From Saccharopolyspora rectivirgula DSM 43747 (GTDB lineage: Bacteria > Actinomycetota > Actinomycetes > Mycobacteriales > Pseudonocardiaceae): 56,103 nucleotides of DNA. The stretch lies in assembly GCF_000497205.1 (NCBI RefSeq), contig NZ_AYJW01000022.1, forward strand, positions 1 to 56,103, read 5' to 3'. The first letter of the stretch is position 1; every line of letters starts with the position of its first letter. A program made the translations under genes and the position numbers. This document shows, piece by piece, positions 19,825 to 28,655 of the stretch. Under the pieces are notes generated by a model. The model worked only from the letters and a program-made list of their open reading frames with translations, did not search any database and was not told where the DNA came from.

Positions 19825-21771
19825 GTGTCATCGCTGAACCGCCGGTCCGCGCGCCGCTCGAGACTGTGGGCCGTGCTCGGCCTGCTGCTGGTGCCGCTGA
19901 CCATCGCAGGTGTGCTCACCTGGGCGCTGGGCAGCCCGGGAGAGCGCCTCGGTGACGTCAAGGCCGCGATCGTCAACAACGACGAGCCCGTGGAAGTCGA
20001 CGGGCAGCTCGTCCCGCTGGGGCGCCAACTGTCGGCCAAGCTCGTCGGTGACGAGATCGAGAGCAACTACACCTGGGAGTTCGCCACCCCGGAAACCGCC
20101 GAGGAGGGCCTGGAGAACGGCACCTACGCGGCGGTGGTGACGATCCCGGAGAACTTCTCCGCCGCGGCCACCTCCTTCTCCGGTGACCCGTCCGAGGCGG
20201 AGCGGGCCACCATCGACGTGCAGACCAGCGAGCGCAGCCGCTTCGCCGACGAGGCGATCAGCCGGATGGTGACCGCCACGGCGACCGACCTGCTCAGCGA
20301 GCAGCTGACCACCACCTACCTGGACAACATCTACGTCGGTTTCAACACCATGGGCGACAAGCTCGGGGAAGCCGCCGAAGGCGCGGTTTCCCTCGCCGAC
20401 GGCGCCAAGGAGCTGGCCGGCGGCACCCGGCAGCTGGCCGACGGGGCCGGGGAACTGGCCAACGGTGCGCAGGAGCTGGCCAACGGGCTCGGCGCCCTCG
20501 ACGACGGAGCCGGCCAACTGGCCGAGGGCACCAGCGGACTGGCCGACGGGCTCGCCCAGATGAAGGAGCAGACCGCGCAGCTGCCGCAGCAGACCGCGAC
20601 CCTCGCCGACGTCTCCACCCAGCAGGCCGAGGGCGTGCAGCAGCTCAGCACCGCGCTGGACGGCATGGCCCAAGAGCTGCAGGCGATGTCCGAGCAGTGC
20701 CCGCCCGGTGTGGTGGAGATGTGCAACAAGCTGATGGTGCAGGCCATGACCGCGCAGGAGCTCAGCAAGGGCGCCGGGCAGCTGGTGCAGGCCAGCGAAG
20801 GCGTGTCCACCGGGCTCGACGCGCTCGCCGGCCGCACCCCCGAATCCGGTGGTGGGCTGCCCGCCCTGGCCGGTGGGATCAGCCAGCTCGCCGACGGCGC
20901 CGCCCAGCTCGACGACGGTGCCAGCCAGCTCGCCGATGGCGTGTCGCAAACCCACGACGGCGCCACCCAGCTGGCCAGCGGGGCCCAGGAACTCGCCAGC
21001 GGGATGCGCCAGGCGGCCGACGGTGCCGCTCAGCTCGGGGACGGTTCCGGGCAGTTGTCCTCGGGCCTGGAGCAGGCCACCGGCCAGCTGCCCAACTACT
21101 CCGAGCAGGACCGGGACAAGCTGGCGAAAACGGTGGCCAACCCGGTGGTGACCGCTGAGAGCACGCCGCTGGGCTTCGGCGCCACCGGCCCGGTGCTGTA
21201 CGCGGTGCTGGCGCTGTGGGCGGGTGCGATGGCCACCTTCCTGGCGTTGCGCGCGGTGCCGAAGCAGGCCCTGGAGTCCACCAAGTCCACGCTGCGGCTG
21301 CTGCTGAGCCACCTGCGGCTGCCCGCCGTGGTCGCCGTCGTGCAGGGCCTGGTGGTGACCACCGTGTTCGGGCTCTCCCAGGAGCTGGACCCCGAACAGT
21401 GGTTGAGCTGCGCCGGGCTGCTGGTGCTGACCGCCCTGGCGTTCACCGCGGTCAACCAGGCGCTGGCGGCGCTGGGCGGCGTCGGCCGGTTCGCGGCCAT
21501 GCTGGTGGGGCTGGTGGTGCTGGCCACCGGGTTCATCGCCGCGGTTCCCTCGCTGCTGGAGGAAGTGGCAGCGGTGCTGCCGGTCGGCCCGGTCCAGGAC
21601 GCGCTGCGGGCCGTCGCGCTGGGGGAGGCGCCCAGCGGTGGCGCGATCGCGGCACTGCTCGTGTGGGCGGTGTGCGGTCTCGCGGTCAGCTACCTGGCCG
21701 TGGAACGCGCCCGCACGGTGAAGGCCGACCGGTTGCGCGGCGCGCTCCGGGGCAGCCCAGGCGTGGCGTGA
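19825..21771 (+). CDS. YhgE/Pip-family membrane protein with long ADGA-x-x-LA repeats
   Basis: About 648 aa. One N-terminal membrane helix (LWAVLGLLLVPLTIAGVLTW), an extracytoplasmic region with VKAAIVNNDEPVEVDGQLVP, then a coiled-coil/repeat region (about residues 190-430) built from units such as LADGAKELAGG and LADGAGELANG, then about five C-terminal helices of ABC-2-permease type. The family includes phage-infection protein Pip and ESX/type VII-linked YhgE. GTG at 19825 follows CGGAGG, 18 nt after the MMPL stop. Probably works with the MMPL protein in export or envelope function. Confidence 0.88.
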   Translation: MSSLNRRSARRSRLWAVLGLLLVPLTIAGVLTWALGSPGERLGDVKAAIVNNDEPVEVDGQLVPLGRQLSAKLVGDEIESNYTWEFATPETAEEGLENGTYAAVVTIPENFSAAATSFSGDPSEAERATIDVQTSERSRFADEAISRMVTATATDLLSEQLTTTYLDNIYVGFNTMGDKLGEAAEGAVSLADGAKELAGGTRQLADGAGELANGAQELANGLGALDDGAGQLAEGTSGLADGLAQMKEQTAQLPQQTATLADVSTQQAEGVQQLSTALDGMAQELQAMSEQCPPGVVEMCNKLMVQAMTAQELSKGAGQLVQASEGVSTGLDALAGRTPESGGGLPALAGGISQLADGAAQLDDGASQLADGVSQTHDGATQLASGAQELASGMRQAADGAAQLGDGSGQLSSGLEQATGQLPNYSEQDRDKLAKTVANPVVTAESTPLGFGATGPVLYAVLALWAGAMATFLALRAVPKQALESTKSTLRLLLSHLRLPAVVAVVQGLVVTTVFGLSQELDPEQWLSCAGLLVLTALAFTAVNQALAALGGVGRFAAMLVGLVVLATGFIAAVPSLLEEVAAVLPVGPVQDALRAVALGEAPSGGAIAALLVWAVCGLAVSYLAVERARTVKADRLRGALRGSPGVA

Positions 21772-21784
21772 TCGCCGCTCCTGC

Positions 21785-21820
21785 AAGGGCCACCCGCCGA
21801 GAGCGGGTGGCCCTTCTTTC
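21785..21820 (+). terminator. Rho-independent terminator after the YhgE gene
   Basis: Perfect 13-bp stem AAGGGCCACCCGC / GCGGGTGGCCCTT with loop CGAGA, followed by CTTTC. It closes the MMPL-YhgE operon 13 nt after its stop. Confidence 0.9.
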
Positions 21821-21964
21821 GTGCGCTCCAGGGCGGGGCGGAACCGGCGTTGTCCATCCGCTGTGGACGGTTCCCGGGAATCGGTGCCCGGCGGGCCGTC
21901 CAGTCGACGCACCCGCGGACCGTCCCCGGTGGAGAGTCGGATTCCCGGTGGGAGCGGGAATCCG

Positions 21965-22909
21965 TCACCCGCCGGTTTCCCCCTGGGGGTCGGGGTCCTG
22001 CAGCGGACGCAGCGCAGGGGTCAGGGCGGTGATGGTGTGCAACGCCGCGGTGACCAGCGGGTGGTCCCGGGCGCCGCGGCGGGTGGCGGCGAGGATGCGC
22101 CGCGCGGGGGCGGGCTCGCCGTGCAAGCGGATGCGCGCGACGGGCCAGTGCGCGTGCAGCCGGGCGAGCCGGGGGACGAGCATGATGCCGAAGTTGTGGG
22201 CCACCAGCGCGGTTCCGGTGTCCCACTCGTCGGCGTAGTGGGCGATGTTGGGGGTGAACCCGGCCGCGGCGCAGGCGGTGCGCACCAGGTGGTGGTAGGT
22301 GCTGCCGGGCCGGCCCACGATCCACGGCTCGTCCGCCGCGTCGGCGAGGGTGACCCGTTGCCGGGCGGCCAGCGGGTGCGAGCTGGGCACCACGAGGTCG
22401 AGCGGGTCGTCCAGCAGCGGCTGCTGCTCGAAGCGGGTGTCCGAGGTCGGCGGGGTGGCGGCGGTGGCCACCAGCAGCGCCAGGTCGGCGTCCCCGGCCA
22501 GCAGCAGGTCGAAGCAGCGGGCGGGTTCGGCTTCGATGACCCGCACCGTCAACTGCGGGTGGCGTTCCCGCAAGCGCGCGGCCGCCGGCGGCAGCAGATG
22601 GGTGGCGGCGGTGGAGAAACCGCACAGCGTGAAGGAACCGCTGGGCTCCTCGGTGGCGGCGGCCAGCTCGGCGCGGGCCCGTTCGACCTGGGCGGCCAGC
22701 GCGTCGGCGTGGCGCAGCAGGGTGGTCGCGGCGGGGGTCAGCTTGATGCCCCGCCCGGCTTGGGCCACCAGCTCGACGCCCAGCTCGGCGGAGAGCTGGC
22801 GCAGCTGGTGGGACACCGCCGACGGCGTGTAGTGCAGGGCGGCGGCCGCGGCGGTGATCGTGCCGTGGTGGGCCACCATCTGCAGCACCCGCAGCTTCGG
22901 ATCGATCAT
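21965..22909 (-). CDS. LysR-family transcriptional regulator
   Basis: About 314 aa. HTH: RVLQMVAHHGTITAAAAALH then TPSAVSHQLRQL; the rest is a periplasmic-binding-protein-like effector domain (SGSFTLCGFSTAATHLLPPA). ATG at 22909 gives the usual family start MIDPKLRVL. An in-frame ATG at 22942 has a better Shine-Dalgarno (AGGAA) and would add 11 residues. Divergent from the MFS gene, which it probably controls. Confidence 0.9.
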   Translation of the reverse strand: MIDPKLRVLQMVAHHGTITAAAAALHYTPSAVSHQLRQLSAELGVELVAQAGRGIKLTPAATTLLRHADALAAQVERARAELAAATEEPSGSFTLCGFSTAATHLLPPAAARLRERHPQLTVRVIEAEPARCFDLLLAGDADLALLVATAATPPTSDTRFEQQPLLDDPLDLVVPSSHPLAARQRVTLADAADEPWIVGRPGSTYHHLVRTACAAAGFTPNIAHYADEWDTGTALVAHNFGIMLVPRLARLHAHWPVARIRLHGEPAPARRILAATRRGARDHPLVTAALHTITALTPALRPLQDPDPQGETGG

Positions 22910-22923
22910 GCAATGATTTTGCA
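22909..22923. promoter_or_regulatory. LysR-type operator-like dyad
   Basis: TGCAA-TGATT-TTGCA is a perfect 5-bp inverted repeat with a 5-bp spacer at the LysR start, in the LysR/MFS divergent region. Its size and symmetry fit LysR-type boxes. Confidence 0.55.
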
Positions 22924-22981
22924 CGGTCAGCTGCAAGAACATTTGATTTTCCTGGACGGTCCTCCTGGCCAAGCTGGTGGT

Positions 22982-24256
22982 GTGCTGCTGTTCAAGGGAA
23001 CGTCCGAGGATGGTTGCGCAGGAATTTCCGGTGTTCAGCTGCCCCGGCCGCCGCAGGTGCGGGCGAGTCGGGTGCGCGTCGCCGCGTACCTGCTGGTGGT
23101 GCTGACAGCCGGGGCTTACTTGCCCAGCCCGCTGTACGCGGCGTACCAGCACGAGTTCGGTTTCAGCGACCTGCTGATGACGCTGATCTACGCGACGTTC
23201 GCGCTGGTCAGCGCGCCTGCGCTGGTGTTGTTCGGGTCGATGGCCGACGGGCTCGGCCCGCGCGTGGTGCTGCGGTCGAGCACCGCGGTGGCGGCGGTGG
23301 CTTCGCTGTGCTTCGCGCTCGCCACCGGTCCGGAGTGGCTGCTGGCCGGTCGGGCCGCGCAAGGCCTGGCGCTGGGCGCGGCCACCGGTGCGGCGACCAA
23401 GGTGATCACCACGAACGCCGCGGGCGGCAACCTGGTCAAGGCCTCGGTCCTGGCCAGCGCGGCCTTCGCCGCCGGCACCGCTGCCGGGCCGGTGGCGGCG
23501 GGCCTGCTGGCGCAGCACGCGCCGGCCCCGCACGTGCTGCCGTTCGCGGTGCACCTGCTCCTGCTCGCGCACGGGTGGCACCGCGCATCCGTCCTGCCGG
23601 GCCGCACCGGATCGGGGCGGTGGAAGCCCGCGCGGCCGCGGATCCCGGCCGGCATGCGGCTGCTGTTCACCGGCGCTGCCGCGACCGGGTTCCTCAGCTG
23701 GACCGCGGCCGGCCTGTTCATGGCGGTCGTCCCGGCCGTGCTCGAACGGGCAGCCGGTGTGGACGACCTGGCGGTCCTGGGCGGCATCGTGAGCGCGGTG
23801 ATGATCTGCTCCATGCTGTCCCAACCGCTGGTGGCCCGGTGCGGCGCGGGGGCGGCGCAGCTCACCGGCCTGGCCGCGCTGCTGGTCAGCCTCGCGGCCC
23901 TGGCGGCCAGCGGGGGCAGCTCGCTGCTGGTCGTCCTGCTCGCGGCCGTCACCGCCGGGGTGGGGCACGGGTTGGCCTACAGCGGGGCGAACGCCGCCAT
24001 CGACGCGGCGGTCCCGGAAGAGCAGCGGGCGTCCACCAGCTCCGCGCTCTACCTCGCGTTCTACCTCGGTTCCGGGATTCCGCCGGTGGCGGTCGGGCTG
24101 CTGACGTCCTGGCACCCGCTGCCGGTGGCGATCTCCTGGCTGAGCACCGCGGCGGCCGCGCTGGTGCCGCTCACCGCGATCGCCACCGCGCTCGCCGCCC
24201 GACGGCGGAAGCGCGCGCGCAGCACGAGGTCGCCCGCGCTGTCCGCGCGGGGATGA
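22982..24256 (+). CDS. MFS transporter
   Basis: About 424 aa with roughly 12 hydrophobic helices; first helix VAAYLLVVLTAGAYLPSPLY; the loop after helix 2 is FGSMADGLGPRVVL, the MFS motif A position; FYLGSGIPPVAVGLL lies near the C-terminus. Similar proteins are proton-driven exporters of small molecules; substrate unknown. The start is uncertain: GTG at 22982 is the first in-frame choice, GTG at 23057 gives a start nearer helix 1, and neither has a good Shine-Dalgarno. Divergent from LysR. Confidence 0.85.
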   Translation: MLLFKGTSEDGCAGISGVQLPRPPQVRASRVRVAAYLLVVLTAGAYLPSPLYAAYQHEFGFSDLLMTLIYATFALVSAPALVLFGSMADGLGPRVVLRSSTAVAAVASLCFALATGPEWLLAGRAAQGLALGAATGAATKVITTNAAGGNLVKASVLASAAFAAGTAAGPVAAGLLAQHAPAPHVLPFAVHLLLLAHGWHRASVLPGRTGSGRWKPARPRIPAGMRLLFTGAAATGFLSWTAAGLFMAVVPAVLERAAGVDDLAVLGGIVSAVMICSMLSQPLVARCGAGAAQLTGLAALLVSLAALAASGGSSLLVVLLAAVTAGVGHGLAYSGANAAIDAAVPEEQRASTSSALYLAFYLGSGIPPVAVGLLTSWHPLPVAISWLSTAAAALVPLTAIATALAARRRKRARSTRSPALSARG

Positions 24257-24331
24257 GGAAGTGGGCCGCGCCGGTCCCGGGGCGTCCTGCCGGGCGGGGC
24301 CGGCGCGGTCATCGGCTTCGCGGCAGGGGGC

Positions 24332-24661
24332 TCAGTCCTGCTTGACGGCCATCTCGCCCAGCTCGGACCAGTCGTCCTGGGGCACGGTGGTGTTGACGAT
24401 CCGCGGGGTTTCCACCAGGTGCGGCGGCAGGGTCTGCTGGGCCTTCTTGAAGTGCTCGGACTGCACGTGCGCAGCCCCGGCCTCGTCGTCCCGGAACGCC
24501 TCGACCAGGACGTACTCGTTCGGGTCCTCCACGCTGCGGGACCAGTCGAACCACAGGCAGCCCGGCTCGTTGCGGGTCGCCTCGGTGAACTCGCGCGTGA
24601 TCTCCGGCCACTGGTCGGCGTACTCGGGCTTGATCCGGAACTTCGCGGTGATGAAGATCAA
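24332..24661 (-). CDS. Antibiotic biosynthesis monooxygenase (ABM) domain protein
   Basis: About 109 aa, one ferredoxin-like ABM domain: IFITAKFRIKPEYADQWPEI, NEPGCLWFDWSRSVEDPNEY and VLVEAFRDDEAGAAHVQSEH are classic. Members are YgiN-like quinol monooxygenases or cofactor-free oxygenases. TTG start at 24661 sits just after GGGGAGAGTGAA. It is divergent from the persulfide dioxygenase gene. Confidence 0.9.
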   Translation of the reverse strand: MIFITAKFRIKPEYADQWPEITREFTEATRNEPGCLWFDWSRSVEDPNEYVLVEAFRDDEAGAAHVQSEHFKKAQQTLPPHLVETPRIVNTTVPQDDWSELGEMAVKQD

Positions 24662-24804
24662 TTCACTCTCCCCTGATGGTCAACTCCTTGGCGGAACTGG
24701 ATCGTAACAGTCCTGCAACGTTGGTTCGTTCGTCGCGCGTCCAAGAGGAGTACCGGACTTTTTGCCCTGCGCGAATTGCCTGTTTTGTGTATCCCTGGGC
24801 GTGA

Positions 24805-24819
24805 CGGGAATCGTTCCCG
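24805..24819. promoter_or_regulatory. Palindrome CGGGAATCGTTCCCG upstream of the persulfide dioxygenase gene
   Basis: A perfect 6-bp dyad with a 3-nt centre, about 125 nt before the gene start. Its 11-nt core GGAATCGTTCC recurs exactly at 29453-29463 ahead of the catalase gene. Possibly a shared operator. Confidence 0.4.
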
Positions 24820-24944
24820 GGCAGCATTCGGCGCTGCTGTCCGCACCGCGGCGCGGGGTGTTCACCCGGGCGGTGCGTCCGCCGACGCGAAACTGCCGCT
24901 CCGGTGGGAATCGCACCACGACGAGGAGGCGAGGGGGTGCCGCG

Positions 24945-26363
24945 GTGACGGCGACGAGCAGGGCCGAGCAGCTGCCCGGCGGTCTGGTGGTCGAGGTGTT
25001 GGAGACCTCGTCCTTGGGCGACCGCAGCTACCTGGCCGGTGATGGCGAGGTGGCCGTGGTGGTGGATCCGCAGCGGGACGTGGACCGGGTGCTCGCGGCC
25101 GCCGGGCGGCTGGGGGTGCGGATCGCCCTGGTGCTGGAAACCCACCTGCACAACGACTACGTCTCCGGCGGTTTGGAGCTGTCCCGGCTGACCGGGGCCG
25201 AGTACGGCTTGGCCGCCGCCGAGGAGGTGGCGTTCCAGCGGCGCCCCCTCGCCGAGGGGGACGTGCTGGAAGTGTCGTCGCGGATGCAGGTGCGGGTGCT
25301 GGCCACCCCGGGCCACACCTTCCACCACCTGTCCTACGTGCTGGAAGGCGAGCACGGCCCGGTGGGCGTGTTCACCGGCGGGTCGCTGCTGTTCGGCACC
25401 ACCGGGCGCACCGATCTGCTGGGGGCCGAGCACCGCGAAGAACTGGCCCGGCACCAGCACGCTTCGGCGCGGAAACTGGCGGAGCTGCTGCCGGACGGGG
25501 TGCAGATCTGGCCGACGCACGGCTTCGGCAGTTTCTGCGCGGCCTCCCCGACGTCGGGGGATTCCGCCACGTTGGGCGAGCAGAAGCGGGTCAATCCCGC
25601 GCTGACGCTGGCCGAGCGGGAGTTCGTGGAGCGGACGCTGGCCGGGCTGGACGCCTACCCGGCCTACTACGCGCACATGGGGGTGCGCAACGCCGCCGGA
25701 CCGGACCCGCTGGACCTGCGGGAACCGGACCGGGCGGAGCCCGCGCAGTTGCGGCACCGCCTGGAGAACGGGGAGTGGGTGGTGGATCTGCGCTCCCGCA
25801 AGACCTACGTGGTTTCGCACCTGGCCGGCACGATCAGTCTCGGCCTGGACGGCCCGATGGCGACGTGGCTGGGGTGGTTGATCGACTGGGGTGCCCCGCT
25901 CACGCTGCTCGGGGAGTCCCGGGAGCAGGTCGCCCGGGCCCAGCGCGAGCTGGTGCGCATCGGCATCGACCGACCGGCCGCGGCAGCGGTGGGCAGTCCG
26001 GAGAAGCTGGCCGCCGAGTCGGCGCAGCTGCGCAGCACCCCGGCGGCCTCGTTCGCCGATCTGGCCGCGGCCCTGGCCGGCAGGAGCAGCGGGCTGCCCG
26101 CGCCGGACGTGGTGCTGGACGTGCGTTCCCGCAACGAGTTCGCCGCCGCCCACCTCACCGGTGCCGTGCACATCCCGCTCCACCAGCTGCGGGAGCGGGT
26201 CGAGGAGATCCCCGCCGGGACGGTGTGGGTGCACTGCGCCAGCGGCTACCGGGCTGCGGCGGCCGCGTCGCTGCTGGAGGCCGCCGGGCGCTCGGTCGTG
26301 CTCGTCGACGACAAGTTCAGCGCCGCCGGTGGGGCGGGGATGCCCGTGACCGACGCCGGCTGA
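24945..26363 (+). CDS. MBL-fold persulfide dioxygenase fused to two rhodanese domains
   Basis: About 472 aa. Residues 1-~230: metallo-beta-lactamase fold with metal motif ETHLHNDYVSGG and further ligands in ATPGHTFHHLSY and TGGSLLFGTTGRTDL, the ETHE1/CstB-like persulfide dioxygenase type. Two rhodanese-like domains follow; the first (WVVDLRSRKTYVVSHLAGTI) lacks an obvious catalytic Cys, while the second has DVRSRNEFAAAHLTGAVHIP and the active loop HCASGYRA. Likely oxidises sulfane sulfur (GSSH) to sulfite and moves sulfur between carriers. GTG at 24945 follows GAGGGGG; upstream in-frame codons lack family similarity. Confidence 0.9.
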   Translation: MTATSRAEQLPGGLVVEVLETSSLGDRSYLAGDGEVAVVVDPQRDVDRVLAAAGRLGVRIALVLETHLHNDYVSGGLELSRLTGAEYGLAAAEEVAFQRRPLAEGDVLEVSSRMQVRVLATPGHTFHHLSYVLEGEHGPVGVFTGGSLLFGTTGRTDLLGAEHREELARHQHASARKLAELLPDGVQIWPTHGFGSFCAASPTSGDSATLGEQKRVNPALTLAEREFVERTLAGLDAYPAYYAHMGVRNAAGPDPLDLREPDRAEPAQLRHRLENGEWVVDLRSRKTYVVSHLAGTISLGLDGPMATWLGWLIDWGAPLTLLGESREQVARAQRELVRIGIDRPAAAAVGSPEKLAAESAQLRSTPAASFADLAAALAGRSSGLPAPDVVLDVRSRNEFAAAHLTGAVHIPLHQLRERVEEIPAGTVWVHCASGYRAAAAASLLEAAGRSVVLVDDKFSAAGGAGMPVTDAG

Positions 26364-26428
26364 GGATCCCCGCGGAAACATCTTCGAGAACCGGGTGGCG
26401 GCGCGGCAGGTCCTGCCAGAATGCTCTC

Positions 26429-26878
26429 GTGTTGATCGCGAGTTCGGTGCTGCTGGCCGTGGTGCTGGTGGCGGGGTTGTGGACGTGGCGGCGCCAGCGC
26501 TCGGTGGATCCGGCTCTCCAGCGGGCCGCGCTGCAGTTGATCTCGGTGCCGCAGCAGACGCAGCGGACCGTCGCCGAGCTGATGGGGCAGGGCAAGGAGG
26601 TCCAGGCGATCGCGGCACTGCGCCGGGACGCCCCGGTTTCCCTGGTGCAGGCCCGGGAGATGGTCGCCCAGGTGGACCGGGGAGAGCAGCTGCCCACGCC
26701 CCAGCAGGCGGCGCAGCGGTTCCGCGAGCAGTTCCCGGAGTTGGCCGGTGAGGTTCGCGAGCTGCTCCAGCAGGGGAAGGAAGTGCAGGCCATCAAGCGG
26801 CTCAGGCAGCAGTTGCCGGTGGATCTGCGCGCCGCCCGCAACCTGGTGGCGGCTTTGCGCAGCGACCAGGAGCGCTGA
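26429..26878 (+). CDS. Membrane-anchored protein with two L7/L12 C-terminal-like repeats
   Basis: About 149 aa. One N-terminal helix (SSVLLAVVLVAGLWTW), then two related units: LMGQGKEVQAIAALRRD...VQAREMVAQV and LLQQGKEVQAIKRLRQQ...RAARNLVAAL. Each resembles the GKKIEAIKxxRxxTGLGLxEAK helix pattern of ribosomal protein bL12. Function unknown; a ribosome- or translation-factor docking role is speculation. GTG at 26429 (or TTG at 26432) lacks a clear Shine-Dalgarno; it lies 65 nt after the MBL gene. Confidence 0.75.
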   Translation: MLIASSVLLAVVLVAGLWTWRRQRSVDPALQRAALQLISVPQQTQRTVAELMGQGKEVQAIAALRRDAPVSLVQAREMVAQVDRGEQLPTPQQAAQRFREQFPELAGEVRELLQQGKEVQAIKRLRQQLPVDLRAARNLVAALRSDQER

Positions 26879-26990
26879 ACCGGACCGCCCGGCGATGTCC
26901 ACTTCGGAGGCTCGGGGAAGTCGGATCGCCGAGCGGTCCTCCCGGCGGTGCCGCCGAGTTGGTTGTTCCACTGTGGCCTGAAGTGCGCGT

Positions 26991-27869
26991 TCAGGTCCGG
27001 GCGTGCCGCATGAGCAGTTTGGCCTGGCGTACGCGGCGCACCTGCTCAGCGGTTCCGGTGCACTGCTCCGGCAGCCGGAGCATGATGGCCCGGGTGGCGC
27101 GCGCCTGCTGCCGCGCCACGGTTTCCAGCACCTGGCCGGCGGGGCCGTCACCGGGCAGGGAGTACAGCTCGCGCGCCCAGCCCGGCAGCAGGGAGATCCC
27201 GAGCGCCCCGAGGTACGGGTAGACCAGTCGCAGTGCGGCCAGGTGCCGGGGTGCGGGGGTGTTCATCCACATGCGGATGCCCCGTCGGGCGCTGTCGGTG
27301 AGCTCCAGCTTCGGGCGCATCTGCCGGAAGTACTCCTCCATCTCGGCCACCGACCCGGGGACTCGCTCGGGGTCGAGGCCGACCACGGCTGCGGAGCGCC
27401 GCTGCTCGTCGAGGTAGGTGTCCGCTTCGGCGTCGGTGAGCGGGATTCCGCAGGCTCGGGCCACCAGCAGGTAGGGGTAGACCTCGGCGCAGTGCACCCA
27501 CAGGAGGTTCTCCGTCTCGTCGAGGCGGAACTCCTCCCCGGTGCGTTCGTCGATGCCGGTGAGCGAGCTGTGGATGCGCCGGACCCGCGCACCGGCCTTG
27601 GCGACTTCTTCGCTGGTGCCGAAGGTGCGGATGGCGACGAAGTCGGCGGTGCGGAACAGGCGGGCCATGGCCTTGCGGCGGTCGAACAGCGCGGAGTTCT
27701 GGTAGGTGCCCCACATCGTGCGGGGGTGCAGGGACTGCAGGGCCAGGGCGCTGAACGCGGCGATCCACATGGCCGGGTCGGTGTGGATGCGCCAGGTCAC
27801 CGAGTTCGGGCCGAACAGGCCGGTGTCCGAAGGGGGCTGTTGAGGAGATCGGTCCGCGGTGGTGGTCAC
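26991..27869 (-). CDS. MpaB-family (DUF2236) oxygenase
   Basis: About 292 aa, all-helical. Family segments: GPNSVTWRIHTDPAMWIAAF, LQSLHPRTMWGTYQNSALFD, RRIHSSLTGIDERTGEEFRL and LLWVHCAEVYPYLLVARACG. This superfamily includes rubber oxygenase Lcp and fungal MpaB; conserved histidines (HPRTM, RIHSS, WVHCA) are where the family binds b-type haem. Substrate unknown. GTG start at 27869 after GGGAG. Divergent from a TetR gene with a 37-bp palindrome between them, so probably repressed by it. Confidence 0.87.
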   Translation of the reverse strand: MTTTADRSPQQPPSDTGLFGPNSVTWRIHTDPAMWIAAFSALALQSLHPRTMWGTYQNSALFDRRKAMARLFRTADFVAIRTFGTSEEVAKAGARVRRIHSSLTGIDERTGEEFRLDETENLLWVHCAEVYPYLLVARACGIPLTDAEADTYLDEQRRSAAVVGLDPERVPGSVAEMEEYFRQMRPKLELTDSARRGIRMWMNTPAPRHLAALRLVYPYLGALGISLLPGWARELYSLPGDGPAGQVLETVARQQARATRAIMLRLPEQCTGTAEQVRRVRQAKLLMRHART

Positions 27870-27888
27870 ATCCGACTCCCTTCTCCCT

Positions 27889-27925
27889 GGGATACAAAGA
27901 GACTAAATATGTATCTCTGTGTCCC
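27889..27925. promoter_or_regulatory. 37-bp imperfect palindrome, likely TetR operator
   Basis: Left arm GGGATACAAAGAGAC and right arm GTATCTCTGTGTCCC are complementary at 12 of 15 positions around an A/T-rich 7-nt centre. It lies between the MpaB-type oxygenase (start 27869) and the TetR gene (start 27972) and would cover both promoters. Confidence 0.75.
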
Positions 27926-27971
27926 CCAAGGGGCCGATCGTGCGAATCGATCGGGTAGCGTTCCTCTCGCC

Positions 27972-28583
27972 ATGACTTCCCGTGCCGAATCGCTGTTCGC
28001 CCGCGCGGTGGTTGCCGATGACGCCCCGGCCGATGAGCTGTCCGAGCGCATCCTGGACGGGGCGATGGCGTGCCTCAGCGAACTGGGGTTGCGGCGCTCG
28101 ACCGTGGAGGACATCGCCCGCCGGGCCGGGGTGTCGCGGGTGACGGTCTACCGCCGGTTCGAGAACAAGAACAACCTGGTCGAAGCCGTGCTGCTGCGGG
28201 AGTGCCGCCGCTGCCTGGCCGCGCTCGACGAAGCGGTCACCGGGGTCGAGTCCCTCGACGAGCGGATAGTCGAGGGTTTCGTGTTCGCGTTGCGCTACGG
28301 CCGCAACCACCCGCTGGTGGGGGGATTGCTGCGGGTGGAGCCGGAAGAGGTGCTGCCGTACCTGACCGTGCGCGCCGGCACCGCGTTGGCGGTGGTGCGG
28401 GAGTACTTGGCCGGGCACATCCGGGAGGCGGAGGTCGGCGCGTTCGACCCGGTCCAGGTCGCCGAGATCATGGTGCGCATCGTCGTCTCGTTCGTCCTCA
28501 CCCAGGACAGCAGCATCGAACTCGACACCGACGAGGACCTGCGCCGCTTCGCCCGCCGCTACCTGGTGCCCCTGGTGCACTGA
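27972..28583 (+). CDS. TetR-family regulator
   Basis: About 203 aa. HTH: SERILDGAMACLSELGLRRS, TVEDIARRAGVSRVTVYRRF, ENKNNLVEAVLL. The C-terminal domain is helical with no identifiable ligand. ATG at 27972 was chosen because the region between it and the palindrome is non-coding. Divergent from the MpaB-type oxygenase gene and probably its repressor. Confidence 0.9.
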   Translation: MTSRAESLFARAVVADDAPADELSERILDGAMACLSELGLRRSTVEDIARRAGVSRVTVYRRFENKNNLVEAVLLRECRRCLAALDEAVTGVESLDERIVEGFVFALRYGRNHPLVGGLLRVEPEEVLPYLTVRAGTALAVVREYLAGHIREAEVGAFDPVQVAEIMVRIVVSFVLTQDSSIELDTDEDLRRFARRYLVPLVH

Positions 28584-28655
28584 AGCCCCGGCGCGGCTGG
28601 CCCGCTCGTGCCAGCATGGACCGGACAGTCCACCGCTTCCGGAGCTGTGATCGCC

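Noticed and set aside
19828-21912. A 694-codon minus-strand open frame opposite the YhgE/Pip gene
   Set aside because: Mirror of the repetitive ADGA-x-x-LA coding sequence; no start signal or family motif.
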